Of a stretch of 64,000 bases of DNA, positions 10,724 to 20,730 are shown in pieces (the stretch's first letter is position 1; every line of letters starts with the position of its first letter). The position numbers and the translations under genes are program-made. The notes under the pieces were generated by a model, which saw only the letters and a list, made by a program, of their open reading frames with translations, did not search any database and had not been told where the DNA came from. The DNA comes from Flaveria trinervia. Lineage: Eukaryota; Streptophyta; Magnoliopsida; Asterales; Asteraceae. The stretch spans positions 67,861,560-67,925,559 of the forward strand of contig CM046452.1 in assembly GCA_025506515.1 (NCBI GenBank), read 5' to 3'.

Positions 10724-10991
10724 CCACCTAATTCATGGAAAAACATAAGGATTGAATCCGCTTTGACTCCAAACGTACCCTAGCCGTCCAGAAGCCTCCA
10801 ATTTCGTACTCCAAGTTCATAGAATGCTATAGATCGATTCTTAATCGATTCTTGATGTTAGTTTCAATACATTATTGTTTCTACGTGCATTCTCACTGGT
10901 TGGATCGCCAATCAAATAGGATTCCGCACTATTTGGTTTGGTTTAACACGTTAATCAGTTGGTGTTTGGTCAAGTACCAGGTTCTAACAAG

Positions 10992-11003
10992 TGGTATCAG
11001 AGC
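10992..11003 (+). promoter_or_regulatory. Primer binding site of element C
   Basis: TGGTATCAGAGC, two bases after the LTR end, complementary to initiator methionine tRNA. Confidence 0.92.
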
Positions 11004-11480
11004 AACAGGCTCTTGATTACGTGTTGATTAATTGTTTTGATACAAAATTGTATTTTTGCATAAAAAACGCAATCTTTTTGTGTCTAACGAAGTCTTGGAC
11101 GGTTCCTAATCGAAAAGTGTAGTTTTTCCGGCATACGGCTATTAGGGTTTGATAAAATTCGAGTTTTTACGGCCAAAACAAGTTTAACCTACGAATTATC
11201 AAACTTCAGCAAGTTCAGTCACACGATTGGCTCAATCGCACGACTGAGTACATTCGCATTTTCCAACCGCACGATTGGACTCATTCGTACCTTCATTCGT
11301 ACAACTGAGAATTTCATTCGGTCTGTTCAACCGCATTAGTTCATTCGGACGACTGACTCATCCGCATCTGTTCAGTCGCATTATTGAACCATCCGCATTT
11401 GTTCAATCGCCCGAATAAGCCCAATCGCATACCTTCATTCTCATACATCAGCAGTGTGTTAAACCGTAAAGTTAAGTGAA
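11004..11480 (+). other. Untranslated leader of C with further dyad motifs
   Basis: No gene. From 11205 to 11450 there are about a dozen variants of CAATCGCACGACTGAG and CATTCGCATTTG-like motifs, the same vocabulary as the LTR cluster. Confidence 0.7.
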
Positions 11481-12452
11481 ATGGAGGATCAGTTTTCGGC
11501 ATACACAGCTAGTAGAGATACTCGTATTCAGAATCTACTATTGTTGGAGAATACTCGTACTCAGTCTATTCCAAAGGATATTTTCCATCAGTATTCGGAG
11601 TATAGTCAAGCCAAGAAACTTTGGGATGCGTTGGAGAAGAGGTATGACGGGAATGCCTCTCTGAAGGCTATCAATGCAAAAGCATTGAAGAAGGAGTTTG
11701 ACAACTTCTCTTCAATGGGAAAAGAAGGCCTTGATGATGTGATCGATAGATTCTACCACTTGATGAGTGAGATGCACACTCATGGAGTGGTTACTTCAAT
11801 GGAAGATAAGGTATCCAACTTTGCTGATGGATTACCAGATAAATGGGAGTTCGTTTGTTTCAAATCTCAGACAGAATGGAATGCTCTCGAAGTTAGACAT
11901 AATGACTTCATTCTGAAACTGAGAGAAGAAGAGCTTAGGATGAAGTATCGAGCCCAAAAGGCAAACTATGATCAGAATCCTGCACTCTACAATGCTACTC
12001 CTTCAGTCAAGACATCTGGAGCACCATTGCAAACCGCCTTCATCTCAAGCACAGGAGTTCCAGCACAACCCTCAACTTCAGGATCAGAAATGTCAGGGTC
12101 GTCTAGCACCCAATATATAGGTAACTGCCACCTGGCAGATGAAGATTATGAGCAGGTGGATGAAATGGAGTTGGAACGTATGGACATAATGTGGGCTCTG
12201 GGAAGTGCTGTCCGACAAGCTAAAAAGTTTGTCAAAAAGACCGGATAGAACCTGGTTGCAACAAAAGACACAACCTTTGGGTTTGATAAGTCAAAGGTTA
12301 CATGCTTCAATTGCGGTGAGAAAGGACACTTCAAGAGGGAGTGTATAAAACCAAAGAAGCAGGAAATGGAAATCCCTTCTCGTGATTTTACCGTCAAGAC
12401 AAGTCCTCTGCTGGTAATGCTGACTTATCAAGTAAGGATCCAAAAGTCTTAA
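11481..12452 (+). pseudogene. Gag of element C, N-terminal part with first zinc knuckle
   Basis: ATG 11481 opens 255 codons of copia-type gag core (UBN2-like: SQAKKLWDALEKRYDG, ALKKEFDNFSSM, VTSMEDKVSNFADGLPDKWE). A TAG at 12246 follows VKKTG. The same frame then continues through [18 protein letters not shown] to a CCHC knuckle (C-x2-C-x4-H-x4-C, 12301-12342) and stops at 12450. The TAG therefore interrupts a single gag chain. Product would be the capsid/nucleocapsid protein. Confidence 0.88.
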
Positions 12453-13282
12453 CTGCCAACGAAGATGAAGGACAGGACTGGAGCTTTCGGTTCGTCTCAC
12501 CAGGAGAGTCAAATATAGCTAGTGTGGAGGATATTGATGACGATTCTGCAAGTGAAGGTGATGTAGCAGTAGAGATCGCAATGTCAAATTCTGAAGATAC
12601 TGCAAACGTGGTCAACTACTGGCCTGAAGAAGAAAAATCTGCAAATGCATCATCATCTGAATCATCCGAACCAGAGAAAAGCGAGCCAGTACTCATGGCT
12701 GATTCTTCTTCTACATCTCAGGTAAGTACTTCTGACCAACTGTTTAATAATCATGCTTGCTTAGAATGTTATAAATTTAGAGAAAGTATAGATTCAAAAT
12801 TTGCTAGTTTATTAGATCATAATGATAGCCTAGTAAAGGACCTAGAACTGTGCACAGAAGCTAATAGAGTATTGAAACAAAACAAGCACAGTTACAAGGA
12901 AAAGATTGACCTATTAAATAAACAGCTTAGGGAAACTAAGGTAGTTGCTTTTAACCAAGCAAATGACATTAGGTACTATCTGAACTCTCTTGAGGACACT
13001 AAGAAGCAAAAAGCAGGTTTAGAAGTAGAAGTCAATTCATTAAAACAAAAACTACATAGTTGGACAAGCTCATCACATATTGTCCAACACTTAGTAAGAG
13101 AGAGAAATAATGGGGAGGGACTAGGATACAAAGTGGTTCCACCACCACCTAAGACCTTGATGAACACCAAATGTAAACCAATTAACAATAACCCCATCAA
13201 GGATCACGTAGTATCCACTCCTCTGGTGAGTGATCCAGATTCATTAAGTAAATCAATTGGATCAGACACTAAACAGAAATAG
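12400..13282 (+). pseudogene. Gag of element C, acidic and coiled-coil extension
   Basis: A frameshift near 12400 moves to this frame (annotated ATG 12524). It is acidic and serine-rich (SSSESSEPEKSEP), then has a long heptad-bearing helix region (LVKDLELCTEANRVLKQNK, KIDLLNKQLRETK, AGLEVEVNSLKQKLHS) and a GYKVVPPPPK linker. An extended gag with a coiled coil between two zinc knuckles fits the long-gag copia elements I associate with Asteraceae. No enzyme motif is present. Confidence 0.75.
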
Positions 13283-13313
13283 GCCACTTCAAAGGCAATA
13301 GGAAAAATGCCTT

Positions 13314-13781
13314 GTGTTAATCTGGAACAAGAATTTGAAAAGATTAGTTTTAAGTCAGGGTCAAATAAGTCAAAAAGAACCTAAAAAGACTATAAAACCT
13401 AATCAATCATGTGCATCATGTCACAGTCCAGGTAAACAAGAGATCAAAGATGTAAAACTAGATAAAGCAATTAAGTTTGTAAAACTAACTCATACATCAA
13501 ACAAAGAAGTGTCCCAATCCAAACATAATAAGGTCAATTGTGTGACATCTGCATCTCCACCAAAAAATAGAAACCATCACGTTAAAAGCAGATCCTGCTA
13601 TAATTGTGGAGAGCATGGTCACATAGCATCTTACTGTCCTTATTATCAGACACCGAGGAAGAAAGTTAAACTTTCTACATCTACATCAAGATCTTTTAAA
13701 AGGAACTCAGTGACACCTTCTAAAAGAGATTATGAACCCAAAATTCAATCCATCAGCCAGTCGTTTGTTTATCACAAATAG
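13314..13781 (+). pseudogene. Gag of element C, second zinc knuckle
   Basis: After a stop at 13280 the reading moves to this frame: basic, lysine-rich, then SCYNCGEHGHIASYC, a second canonical CCHC knuckle, then a basic tail (PRKKVKLST, SFKRNS). 13782-13963 has short conserved pieces (GQWVEFVICDASGKPKPV, KAWVPDMN) in broken frames leading to the protease. Confidence 0.8.
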
Positions 13782-13963
13782 GCCTTACACAAATATGGTC
13801 TATGGAAAGAAAAAACCTCCTCGGTGCCTGAAAATAAGAACAAACATAATTCTGATCAATCCTTAACCCCAAAGGGTCAGTGGGTTGAGTTTGTGATATG
13901 TGATGCCTCAGGGAAACCCAAGCCGGTTAAGGCTTGGGTTCCTGACATGAACTAATATTTTCA

Positions 13964-14443
13964 TTGACTGTGCAGGGTGTTCGCTACAGTTCTAAAACTA
14001 ACACGTGGATACTTGATAGCGGAGCATCCAGGCACATGACAGGGAACAGAGCTCTCTTATCAAATGTCAGACAAATTAAAGGATGGCATGTTTCATTTGC
14101 TAGAAACAAAGGCGGGTACATCACTGCCCAAGGAGAAGTGGGAAATGAGAAAGTTAAGTTTGATAAGGTAAACTATGTCCAACAATTACAAAATAACTTA
14201 TTTTCTGTTTCTCAAATCTGTGATAAAGGATTCAAGGTAGTATTTGACAACAAGAAGTGTTATGTTCTAAAGAAGGACTACGTGATTCCGGAGGATCAGA
14301 TCCTTATGTCAGCTTCTAGATATAATGATCTTTATGTTTTGGATCTCTCAAAGGCATCCACAACAGGTAGTGAAGTCCAATGTTTCTTGTCCAAAGTACT
14401 GAGAAGGAATCCATCTCCTGGCATAGGAGAATGGGACACATAA
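13964..14443 (+). pseudogene. Protease and gag-pre-integrase region of element C
   Basis: TNTWILDSGASRHMTG holds the aspartic protease DSG triad of copia elements. FDKVNYVQQLQNNLFSVSQI and LYVLDLSKAS form the conserved pre-integrase segment. The frame is lost near 14395 and the integrase zinc finger continues in the next frame. The segment just before, ACTAATATTTTCATTGACTG then TGCAG, looks like a branch point and acceptor, but no donor partner is convincing. Confidence 0.85.
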
Positions 14444-15896
14444 ATCCGAGGAAAATGAATCACTTGATCCAGAATGATCTTATGAGAGGAGTAAATGTCA
14501 AAAACTTTCAACTCCCAGATTTTTGTGTTGCGTGCAAAAAGAGCAAACAGACGAAGAAATCTCATAAGAAAAAGAAAGTTCATTCTATAGAACTTCCACT
14601 TGAGCTTCTTCACATGGATCTGTTTGGTCCAGTGAGTACAAGAAGCATCGCAGGCGACTTGTACTGCTATGTAGTTACCGATGACTACTCAAGGTTCTCT
14701 TAGGTAATGTTTCTGAAATCCAAATCAGAAACAAGTGAATCCTTCAAGGATTTGGTAACTACTCTGGAATCCTTATACACACTGAAGGTAAGACAGGTGC
14801 GCTCAGACAACGGAACCAAGTTCAAGAATCAGAGGATGGAGGACTATTGCAAGGAAAGGGAATTGTGCATCAATTCATCTCAGCTTATACTCCTCAGATG
14901 AACGGTGTTGCTAAACAGAAGAACCGCAGCTTGATAGAGACGGCACGGACAATGCTTGCAGACTCGAAACTACCTATACAATTTTGGAATGAAGCAGTGG
15001 CAAATGCATGTTATACTCTTAATCGAATTCTGATAGTAAAATGCCATGGAAAAACGTGCTACGAGTTATTACAGCCACGTAAACCTAACTTGGAATATCT
15101 CGAGCCGTTTGGCGCTCCGTGCACCCTACTGAAAAAGACTCCGGAGGGAAAATTCAGTGAGAAGGTTAATGAAGGGATCTTTTTAGGATACAACATACCG
15201 AACAAGAGAGTTTACAATAACTCAACAGGTCAAGTAGAGGTGTGGTGTAATGTTAATGTTCAAAGATATATCACACCACCTGCTGGAAAAGGGCCTGCTT
15301 ACTTCTTCGACTATGATGGATTCTTCAAGTCCTTCAACATATCTCTTTCTTCTTCAGAAGACGAGTGGGCAAACAAGATGATGTACGATGTCTTGAACAC
15401 ACCATCTCAAGATTCAACATGTCATGATCCTACCAACTCAAGGGGAGTAGTTGATGTGAGTGATTCTTCTTCTAATGAAGAAAATGAAGGAAATGATCAG
15501 ATCAACCAGGATGTACAGGTTCCGACTACCACAAGTTCACACGTACCGGCTGGTGATGCTTCTGAACCTTTAGAACCTCAGACTCCTATTGCCTCAGATC
15601 CAGAACCAAATATTCATAATCTTGACTCTGAGGTGGTTGTTCCGACAACTCCTGGCTCACGTCTAAACATCTATCATCCATTGGATAATATTATAGGAGA
15701 TGTGAGATCAGGGGTACAGACTAGAAATCAGCTGTATTCAGCTGATTATGCCTCTGTGATGGAAAAAGGACATCTTCAGGACGGTGCCTACCGTTGCTTT
15801 GTGTCTCAGTTTGAGCCAAAGTATGTTAGTGAAGCACTAAATGATGAGGCTTGGGTTAGTGCCATGCAGGAAGAACTTCTTCAGTTAAGAAGATAG
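14380..15896 (+). pseudogene. Integrase of element C (catalytic Glu replaced by Lys)
   Basis: The zinc finger is WHRRMGHINPRKMNH...CVACKK. The core has the first Asp in LHMDLFGP and the second in RSDNGTKF. The third position reads NGVAKQKNRSLIETARTM where copia integrases have NGVAERKNR, so the catalytic Glu is Lys. A TAG at 14701-14703 stands where SRFSWVMF is expected (Trp to stop), and a frameshift follows near 14860. After the core come GAPCTLLKKTPEGKFSEK...GIFLGY and a Ser/Asp/Glu-rich linker to RT. The enzyme would be inactive. Confidence 0.9.
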
Positions 15897-17351
15897 GTGT
15901 ATGGACACTAGTGGATAGACCTAAGGTGCTAAAGTCATTGGTACCAAATAGGTTTGAAATGTAAGAAAGATAATCAGGGTGTGATCATTAGAAACAAGGC
16001 TCGGCTTGTTGTTCAGGGTTTTAGACAAGTTGAACGTATCGACTACAATGAAGTATTTGCACCTGTGGCAAGGATGGAAGCCATCCGCATCTTCCTTGCC
16101 TATGCATCTTATATGAAAATCAAAATTTATCAACTTGATGTGAAGAGTGCATTCCTTCATGGGGAAATCAGAGAAACAGTGTATGTCAGTCAACCCGAGG
16201 GATTTGAAGATCCATATCATCGGGCTAGAGTTTACAAACTCGACAAGGCTCTATACAGGCTTTATCAAGCTCCATGGGCTTGGTATGAGAAACTCTCTAT
16301 TCATCTTGTGAAACACGGACTTCGCAGGGGAGTCATTGACTGCACATGTTTATCAAAGAAAAAGATGGAGACTTACGGCTAGTACAGATCTATGTAGATG
16401 ACATAATCTTCGGTTCAAAGAATGAAGAATTATGCAAAGAATTTGAAGCAGTAATGAAGGCTGAGTTTGAGATGAGTGCCATAGGGGAGATGAAGTTCTT
16501 TCTCGGTTACAAGTAGACTAGACACCAAATGGAATCTTCTTACATCAGACCAAGTATGTAGGAGATATTCTCAGTTGGTTTGACATGGAAAATGCTTCCA
16601 TAGCTGGCACTCCATTGGCTACAAACCATGATGTAGCACCCGACGAGAACGGTGATCTGGTAGATGCTACTATGTACCGAGGGATGATTGGATCTCTCAT
16701 GTATCTCACAGCCTCAAGACCAGATATCATGTATGCTACATGTTTATGCTCGCGATATCAGGAAAAGCCTAAGGTGAACCATTTAATTGGAGTCAAGAGG
16801 ATATTTCGTTATCTGAAGGGCACACCCACACTTGGATTGTGGTACCCTCATGATGATGACTTTGAACTTACAGCGTATAGTGACTCGGATTACGGCGGCT
16901 GCAAAATGAACTACAAGTCTACATCAGCAAGGTGTCAGTTCTTTGGGAGAAGATTGGTAACCTGGCAGTGTAAGAAGCAGACCTCGGTTGCCTTGTCAAC
17001 CTGTGAAGCAGAATACGTTGCTGCTGTTCCCAAATCATATGGATTCAACAGCAAATGCAGGATTACGGTTTGCAATTCACTTATACTCCTATATTTGTTG
17101 ATAACTCTGCTGCGATTGCAGTCAATAAGAACCCGGTCCAACATCCCAAGACCAAACACATCGGGATCAAATATCACTTCATACGTGACTGTTTTGAAAA
17201 GAACTTAATCGATGTGATAAAAATAAACACTGATTTTCAACGCGCAGACCTCTATACAAAGGCTTTTGATAAACCACGTTTTCTATATCTGTTAGCGGTC
17301 AATGGTGTTAAAAAGAAGAGTGAGGTCATTCCTGAAGATGACCATGTATAG
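15897..17351 (+). pseudogene. Reverse transcriptase and RNase H of element C
   Basis: RT begins near GVWTLVDRP with stops at 15894 and 15950 (the latter Trp to stop). Frame 15954-16382 carries [30 protein letters not shown] and [14 protein letters not shown]. The catalytic IYVDDIIFGS follows a frameshift at about 16390. Frame 16585-17208 gives the connection and RNase H (YSDSDYGGCK, STCEAEYVAA). Frame 17055-17351 closes with FVDNSAAIAVNKNPVQHPKT and a stop at 17349. At least four frame breaks. Catalytic aspartates are retained. Confidence 0.9.
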
Positions 17352-17511
17352 TCCGATGCGTCACGTCTAGTGTCTTTTAAAATTTCTTAAATTATAGTAT
17401 TTTTAGGTTTAATTCTCTTGTTTTGTTTACTGTTAGTTTGTTGATTACACTTAGTGTCGGTTCTTGCTTATTAAAATTCTAAAATGCAAATCCTTAAGGT
17501 TTTAGTATTTT

Positions 17512-17527
17512 AGGGGGAGGAAAAAAA
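17512..17527 (+). promoter_or_regulatory. Internal polypurine tract of element C
   Basis: AGGGGGAGGAAAAAAA, 160 bp after the RNase H stop and preceded by T-rich sequence, as PPTs next to copia 3' LTRs are. No LTR follows. It could be the ancestral 3' end or a central second priming site. Confidence 0.5.
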
Positions 17528-18061
17528 CGAGGGAAAGGAGAGGCAAGCCAAATGAAATAAATAAGATCGTACGTGTGATACCGATTTAACGTGTGAAGAT
17601 GATAGTACACAGGTACAAACCATTTGGGACTTTAAAAATCCAAAATTGAAAAAGATGTAAAGTTCAAGTATAAGTCTGAGCAGTCTGAGCAATATAAAAG
17701 GAAATATAATAGTTAAGCTAGCTACTACTAAGGTAACACAAAGAAAGTAGACCTAGAGGTTGCTAGACCATAGCTGATATGTTGGTAGATCGAACACAAT
17801 AGATGACTAGACGGTTGGTGATCTCAAGATTAAACTAAAATGTTTGACAAGCTGTGGGAAACACCTTATCCCTGGTTAACACAATCAACAGGATTCCAAT
17901 AAGGGGTGACGAGCAAAATAAACGCCACAAAAGTGTGCGTAAGACCAAAACATGAGCAAAAGCACATGAAAAATGCAAATACAATCAAACTGATAACCTA
18001 TGTTGTTGGTGAGATCTGTGCAAAAAGAAGAAAAATTGCTCTAACAAGAAGATAGGTTATG

Positions 18062-18177
18062 TGCCTCTCTGCTGTGCGGTGGCACTAACCAGAGGATAAG
18101 CATAACCTATATATTCTAGAACTCATTGTTGTTTGCCGCCTCTCTGTTGTGCGATGGCACTGACCTGAGGATTGGCT
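18062..18177 (+). repeat. Imperfect direct repeat GCCTCTCTGYTGTGCGRTGG
   Basis: Two copies of about 38 bp (about 18062-18100 and 18139-18177) share GCCTCTCTG(C/T)TGTGCG(G/A)TGG followed by CACT(A/G)ACC and GAGGAT. The role is unknown. Confidence 0.7.
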
Positions 18178-18763
18178 TCTCTTTGAAAGTTATAAGAATA
18201 GTCTCTTCTTGAATTTCTACCCTTAGACCGCTCAAAAAGCTCCCGAGGAATGTTGATTACCATATAAGTGCGGGATCCACAAATGCTTGTTGAAATAAAC
18301 AAACCTTAAAACGATCACCAAACTGTGTTGAAAGTCTGTGTTTGGAGCTAAGAGGACAAGTATACTGACAATCACTGTGGCTACAATTCTTGAAAGTTCA
18401 AATCAGTGTGGGGACCTAATAGTACTAGTATGATTTCCTAAATTTGCTAAATGACTCCAGATGAACAACAAGGAAAGAGCATCAAAGCTGTTTTTTAATA
18501 ACTTTTCCTGAATGATTTGAATATCATGTATGATTCCAACTTAAATTGATCCATGTATAGCTTAAATGATATGGTTGCTCTCTCAGAATAATTATTCCTA
18601 GAACTACATCTTGGGAATTAACTCTCATAAAAACACAAAAACATGTCTTAATTTTTAAATTTTTAGTATTATTTCTTTTATTTCTATACAAATTTTATCA
18701 TATTCTGTATGTGTAGTATCAGACTATGTCATGGAAGTTGATAAGGGGCCTTATCATCGAAAA

Positions 18764-18894
18764 GGTCACGTCCGAGATGACCACACGTGCTTTCAAGTAA
18801 ATGGGTCACGTCTGAGGTGACAAAAAATTTTAAGATGATCACGTCTGAGGTGATCTAAAGGTTTAAGTCTAAAATGATCATGTTTGAGATGATC
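18764..18894 (+). repeat. Four tandem hairpins with compensatory stem changes
   Basis: Units 18764-18782, 18805-18821, 18837-18855 and 18876-18894 share a 7-base loop GT(C/T)(C/T)GAG-like. Stems are GGTCA/TGACC, GTCAC/GTGAC, GATCAC/GTGATC and GATCAT/ATGATC. Both arms change together between units, which supports base pairing. Confidence 0.7.
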
Positions 18895-18984
18895 AAATGT
18901 TCATAATGTTAATTTAACAGGTTAAAAGGGTTTAAAAGTCAAATGGTCATAAAGAAAGGAAAATGTCAAGGGTATGACCCATTC

Positions 18985-19320
18985 GCACAACTGGACCTTG
19001 AGTATGGACCAATCATGCAAATGGACCATACTCATGCATTAAACGGCCGAATGGACATGAGTATGGACCATTCAACGAATGACTTATACAAATGAGCCAT
19101 ACGGCCGATTAAGAGTGGGCGAATGAACAAGTCGCGCGACTAACCTCCAGTCGGACGACTGAAGGCAAGAAACTGATCCAATAGCACGACTGAAGTCCAT
19201 TCGCCCGAATAAAATGAGTGAATGAGTCCAGTCATACGATTGAATCCAACTTTAGTATAAATAGAGGGGGAGTCGGTCGCAGAGACTCATCACTCCCAAA
19301 TTAACCCTAATTCGCACGAC
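18985..19320. repeat. Dyad-motif cluster upstream of internal TATA box in C
   Basis: Variants of CAATCATGCAAATGG, CAGTCGGACGACTG (6-bp arms) and ATTCGCCCGAAT (5-bp arms) continue to the TATA box at 19256 and just past it, the same arrangement as in the LTR promoter. Confidence 0.65.
19256..19263 (+). promoter_or_regulatory. Internal TATA box upstream of the third ORF of C
   Basis: TATAAATA in AGTATAAATAGAGGGGGAG, about 700 bp before the third ORF and downstream of a dyad cluster like that of the LTR. It may drive a separate transcript of the third ORF. Inference only. Confidence 0.45.
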
Positions 19321-19635
19321 TGTCGTTACTCTGCCAAATTTTCAGTAGATCTTTCTATACCACTAATTCTTGTGCACTGATGATTTCCACTGACTATACA
19401 GGTACAATGCGGTTCAATCCAACCATTTCTCATTCAATTTGACTGCAAAATCAACAAGTTCGGTCGAAACCAAGAACCGAGACTTGTTTGACTAAATAAC
19501 CCAATTAATTCAAGCAATCAACTGAAATTAATGTTGTTATGTGCTAAGTATAATGATTGCGAGTCTAATGAACCAAAACACGACATCTAATCATAAGAAT
19601 TGGTCAAATTTTGAATTTGAATTGAACAGCAGTCT

Positions 19636-19885
19636 GTCATGCGAATGGACAGGTTGATGAACTTCAGTCGCACGACTGAGTAGTGCGAATGACAAAACGC
19701 ACGACTGAACCACGCGTATGAGTTCAGTCGCATGACTGATATACACGAATGAGTGTACATACGTATGAGCTCAGTCGCATGACAAGTCGTACATATGAGG
19801 TAAGTCGCACGACTTGATTTCAGTCGCAATACTCATTCGCACGACTAGATCTCAGTCGCATAGTCTCATTCGCACGACAGATCAA
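19636..19885. repeat. Dense CAGTCGCACGACTG dyad array in C
   Basis: About fifteen motifs of the type CAGTCGCACGACTGA (perfect 6-bp arms at 19665-19678), CAGTCGCATGACTG, CATTCGCACGAC and CGTATGAGTTCAG in 250 bp, ending about 75 bp before the third ORF. Confidence 0.8.
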
Positions 19886-19958
19886 AAGAAATATTTACAA
19901 GTCCAAGTGATTCAAGATATTCTTATTCAACGGATACTCACGTTTTCTTTTGTAACAG

Positions 19959-20690
19959 ATGACGAGTCGGTGGACAATGAGCACCAAGCACAATATCTGT
20001 GCTTATCTGGATCAGTCATCCAGACATGCACCTGACTTTGCTAGAATCAACTCATTTCTTAGACGCTCAAGGATCTCTCACGCAATCTCAACTCCATGCA
20101 CACCGTACAAGTCTATTCAGCAGGCATCTGGGAAGTTGCTGTAGTTGATAGAACATCAGAGCCTCATCAATCCGTAGTTCGATATTTGGAGACGCTATTG
20201 AGATCTCTGAGGAAGATCTCAGGATAGTGCTGCAGCTTGGGGACGATGCTGAATGTCCAACACGATTACAGCCCCTTACTGTAAGAGGTTGTTTCCTGCG
20301 GGCCAAGTACGCTGGGGACATCAATGCAAGGGTGCTCAACAAGAGCAACCTGTGTCCCCAGTTCAAGTACCTTGCGCACGTACTGCTTAAGTGCTTAGCG
20401 TCTCAAAAAGGAGGTTTTGATAAGCTGTCCGATCAAATCCAGAACGCATATGCTGCTCTGGTGCTGAACATCCGTTTAGCTTCTCCAAAATGACCTTCAC
20501 CTACTTGGTGGAGAACATTGAGGGGAAAGCGAAGGAGGGCTTCTGCATGTACCCTCGCTTTATGCAGATGATCATAGACCAGAAGCTCCCTGCCTTGCCG
20601 AAGGAGAAGGAAGACGCGGTGGTACTCGAGGTAATGGACGATACCACTTTGGGAAGGATGAAGGTTTACAGGGGAAGCAGGTAAAGCCCC
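19959..20690 (+). pseudogene. Third ORF of C, N-terminal domain
   Basis: Read through at least three frames: MTSRWTMSTKHNICAYLD (19959), then WEVAVVDRTSEP, then LTVRGCFLRAKYAGDINARV and LCPQFKYLAHVLLKCLASQK (20227 frame), and FTYLVENIEGKAKEGFCMYP followed by RFMQMIIDQKLPA (20490 frame). The pattern F-x-YL-N-x(7)-MYPRFxQ is one I recall from predicted proteins encoded 3' of pol in Asteraceae copia elements. No enzyme, signal peptide or membrane segment is seen, so env-like is not supported. Function unknown. Confidence 0.6.
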
Positions 20691-20730
20691 CTGTGAGGAT
20701 ATTCGTTGGGCATCTGGCCGGGAAGACTAC

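Larger units (their letters stand above)
10293..10989 (+). repeat. 5' LTR of element C
   Basis: 697 bp, TGTTGATATATA to GTTCTAACA, very close to 23235-23930. It holds a dyad-motif cluster (10523-10705) upstream of a TATA box (10716-10723). Confidence 0.95.
17352..19958 (+). other. 2.6-kb spacer between RNase H and third ORF of C
   Basis: No credible gene. It holds an internal polypurine tract (17512-17527), a two-copy 38-bp repeat (18062-18177), a four-hairpin array (18764-18894), dyad-motif clusters (18985-19320 and 19636-19885) and a TATA box (19256-19263). Confidence 0.75.

Noticed and set aside
13930..13966. Intron between gag and protease in C
   Set aside because: A good branch point and acceptor are visible, but no convincing donor pairs with it and the upstream frame is already broken by indels.
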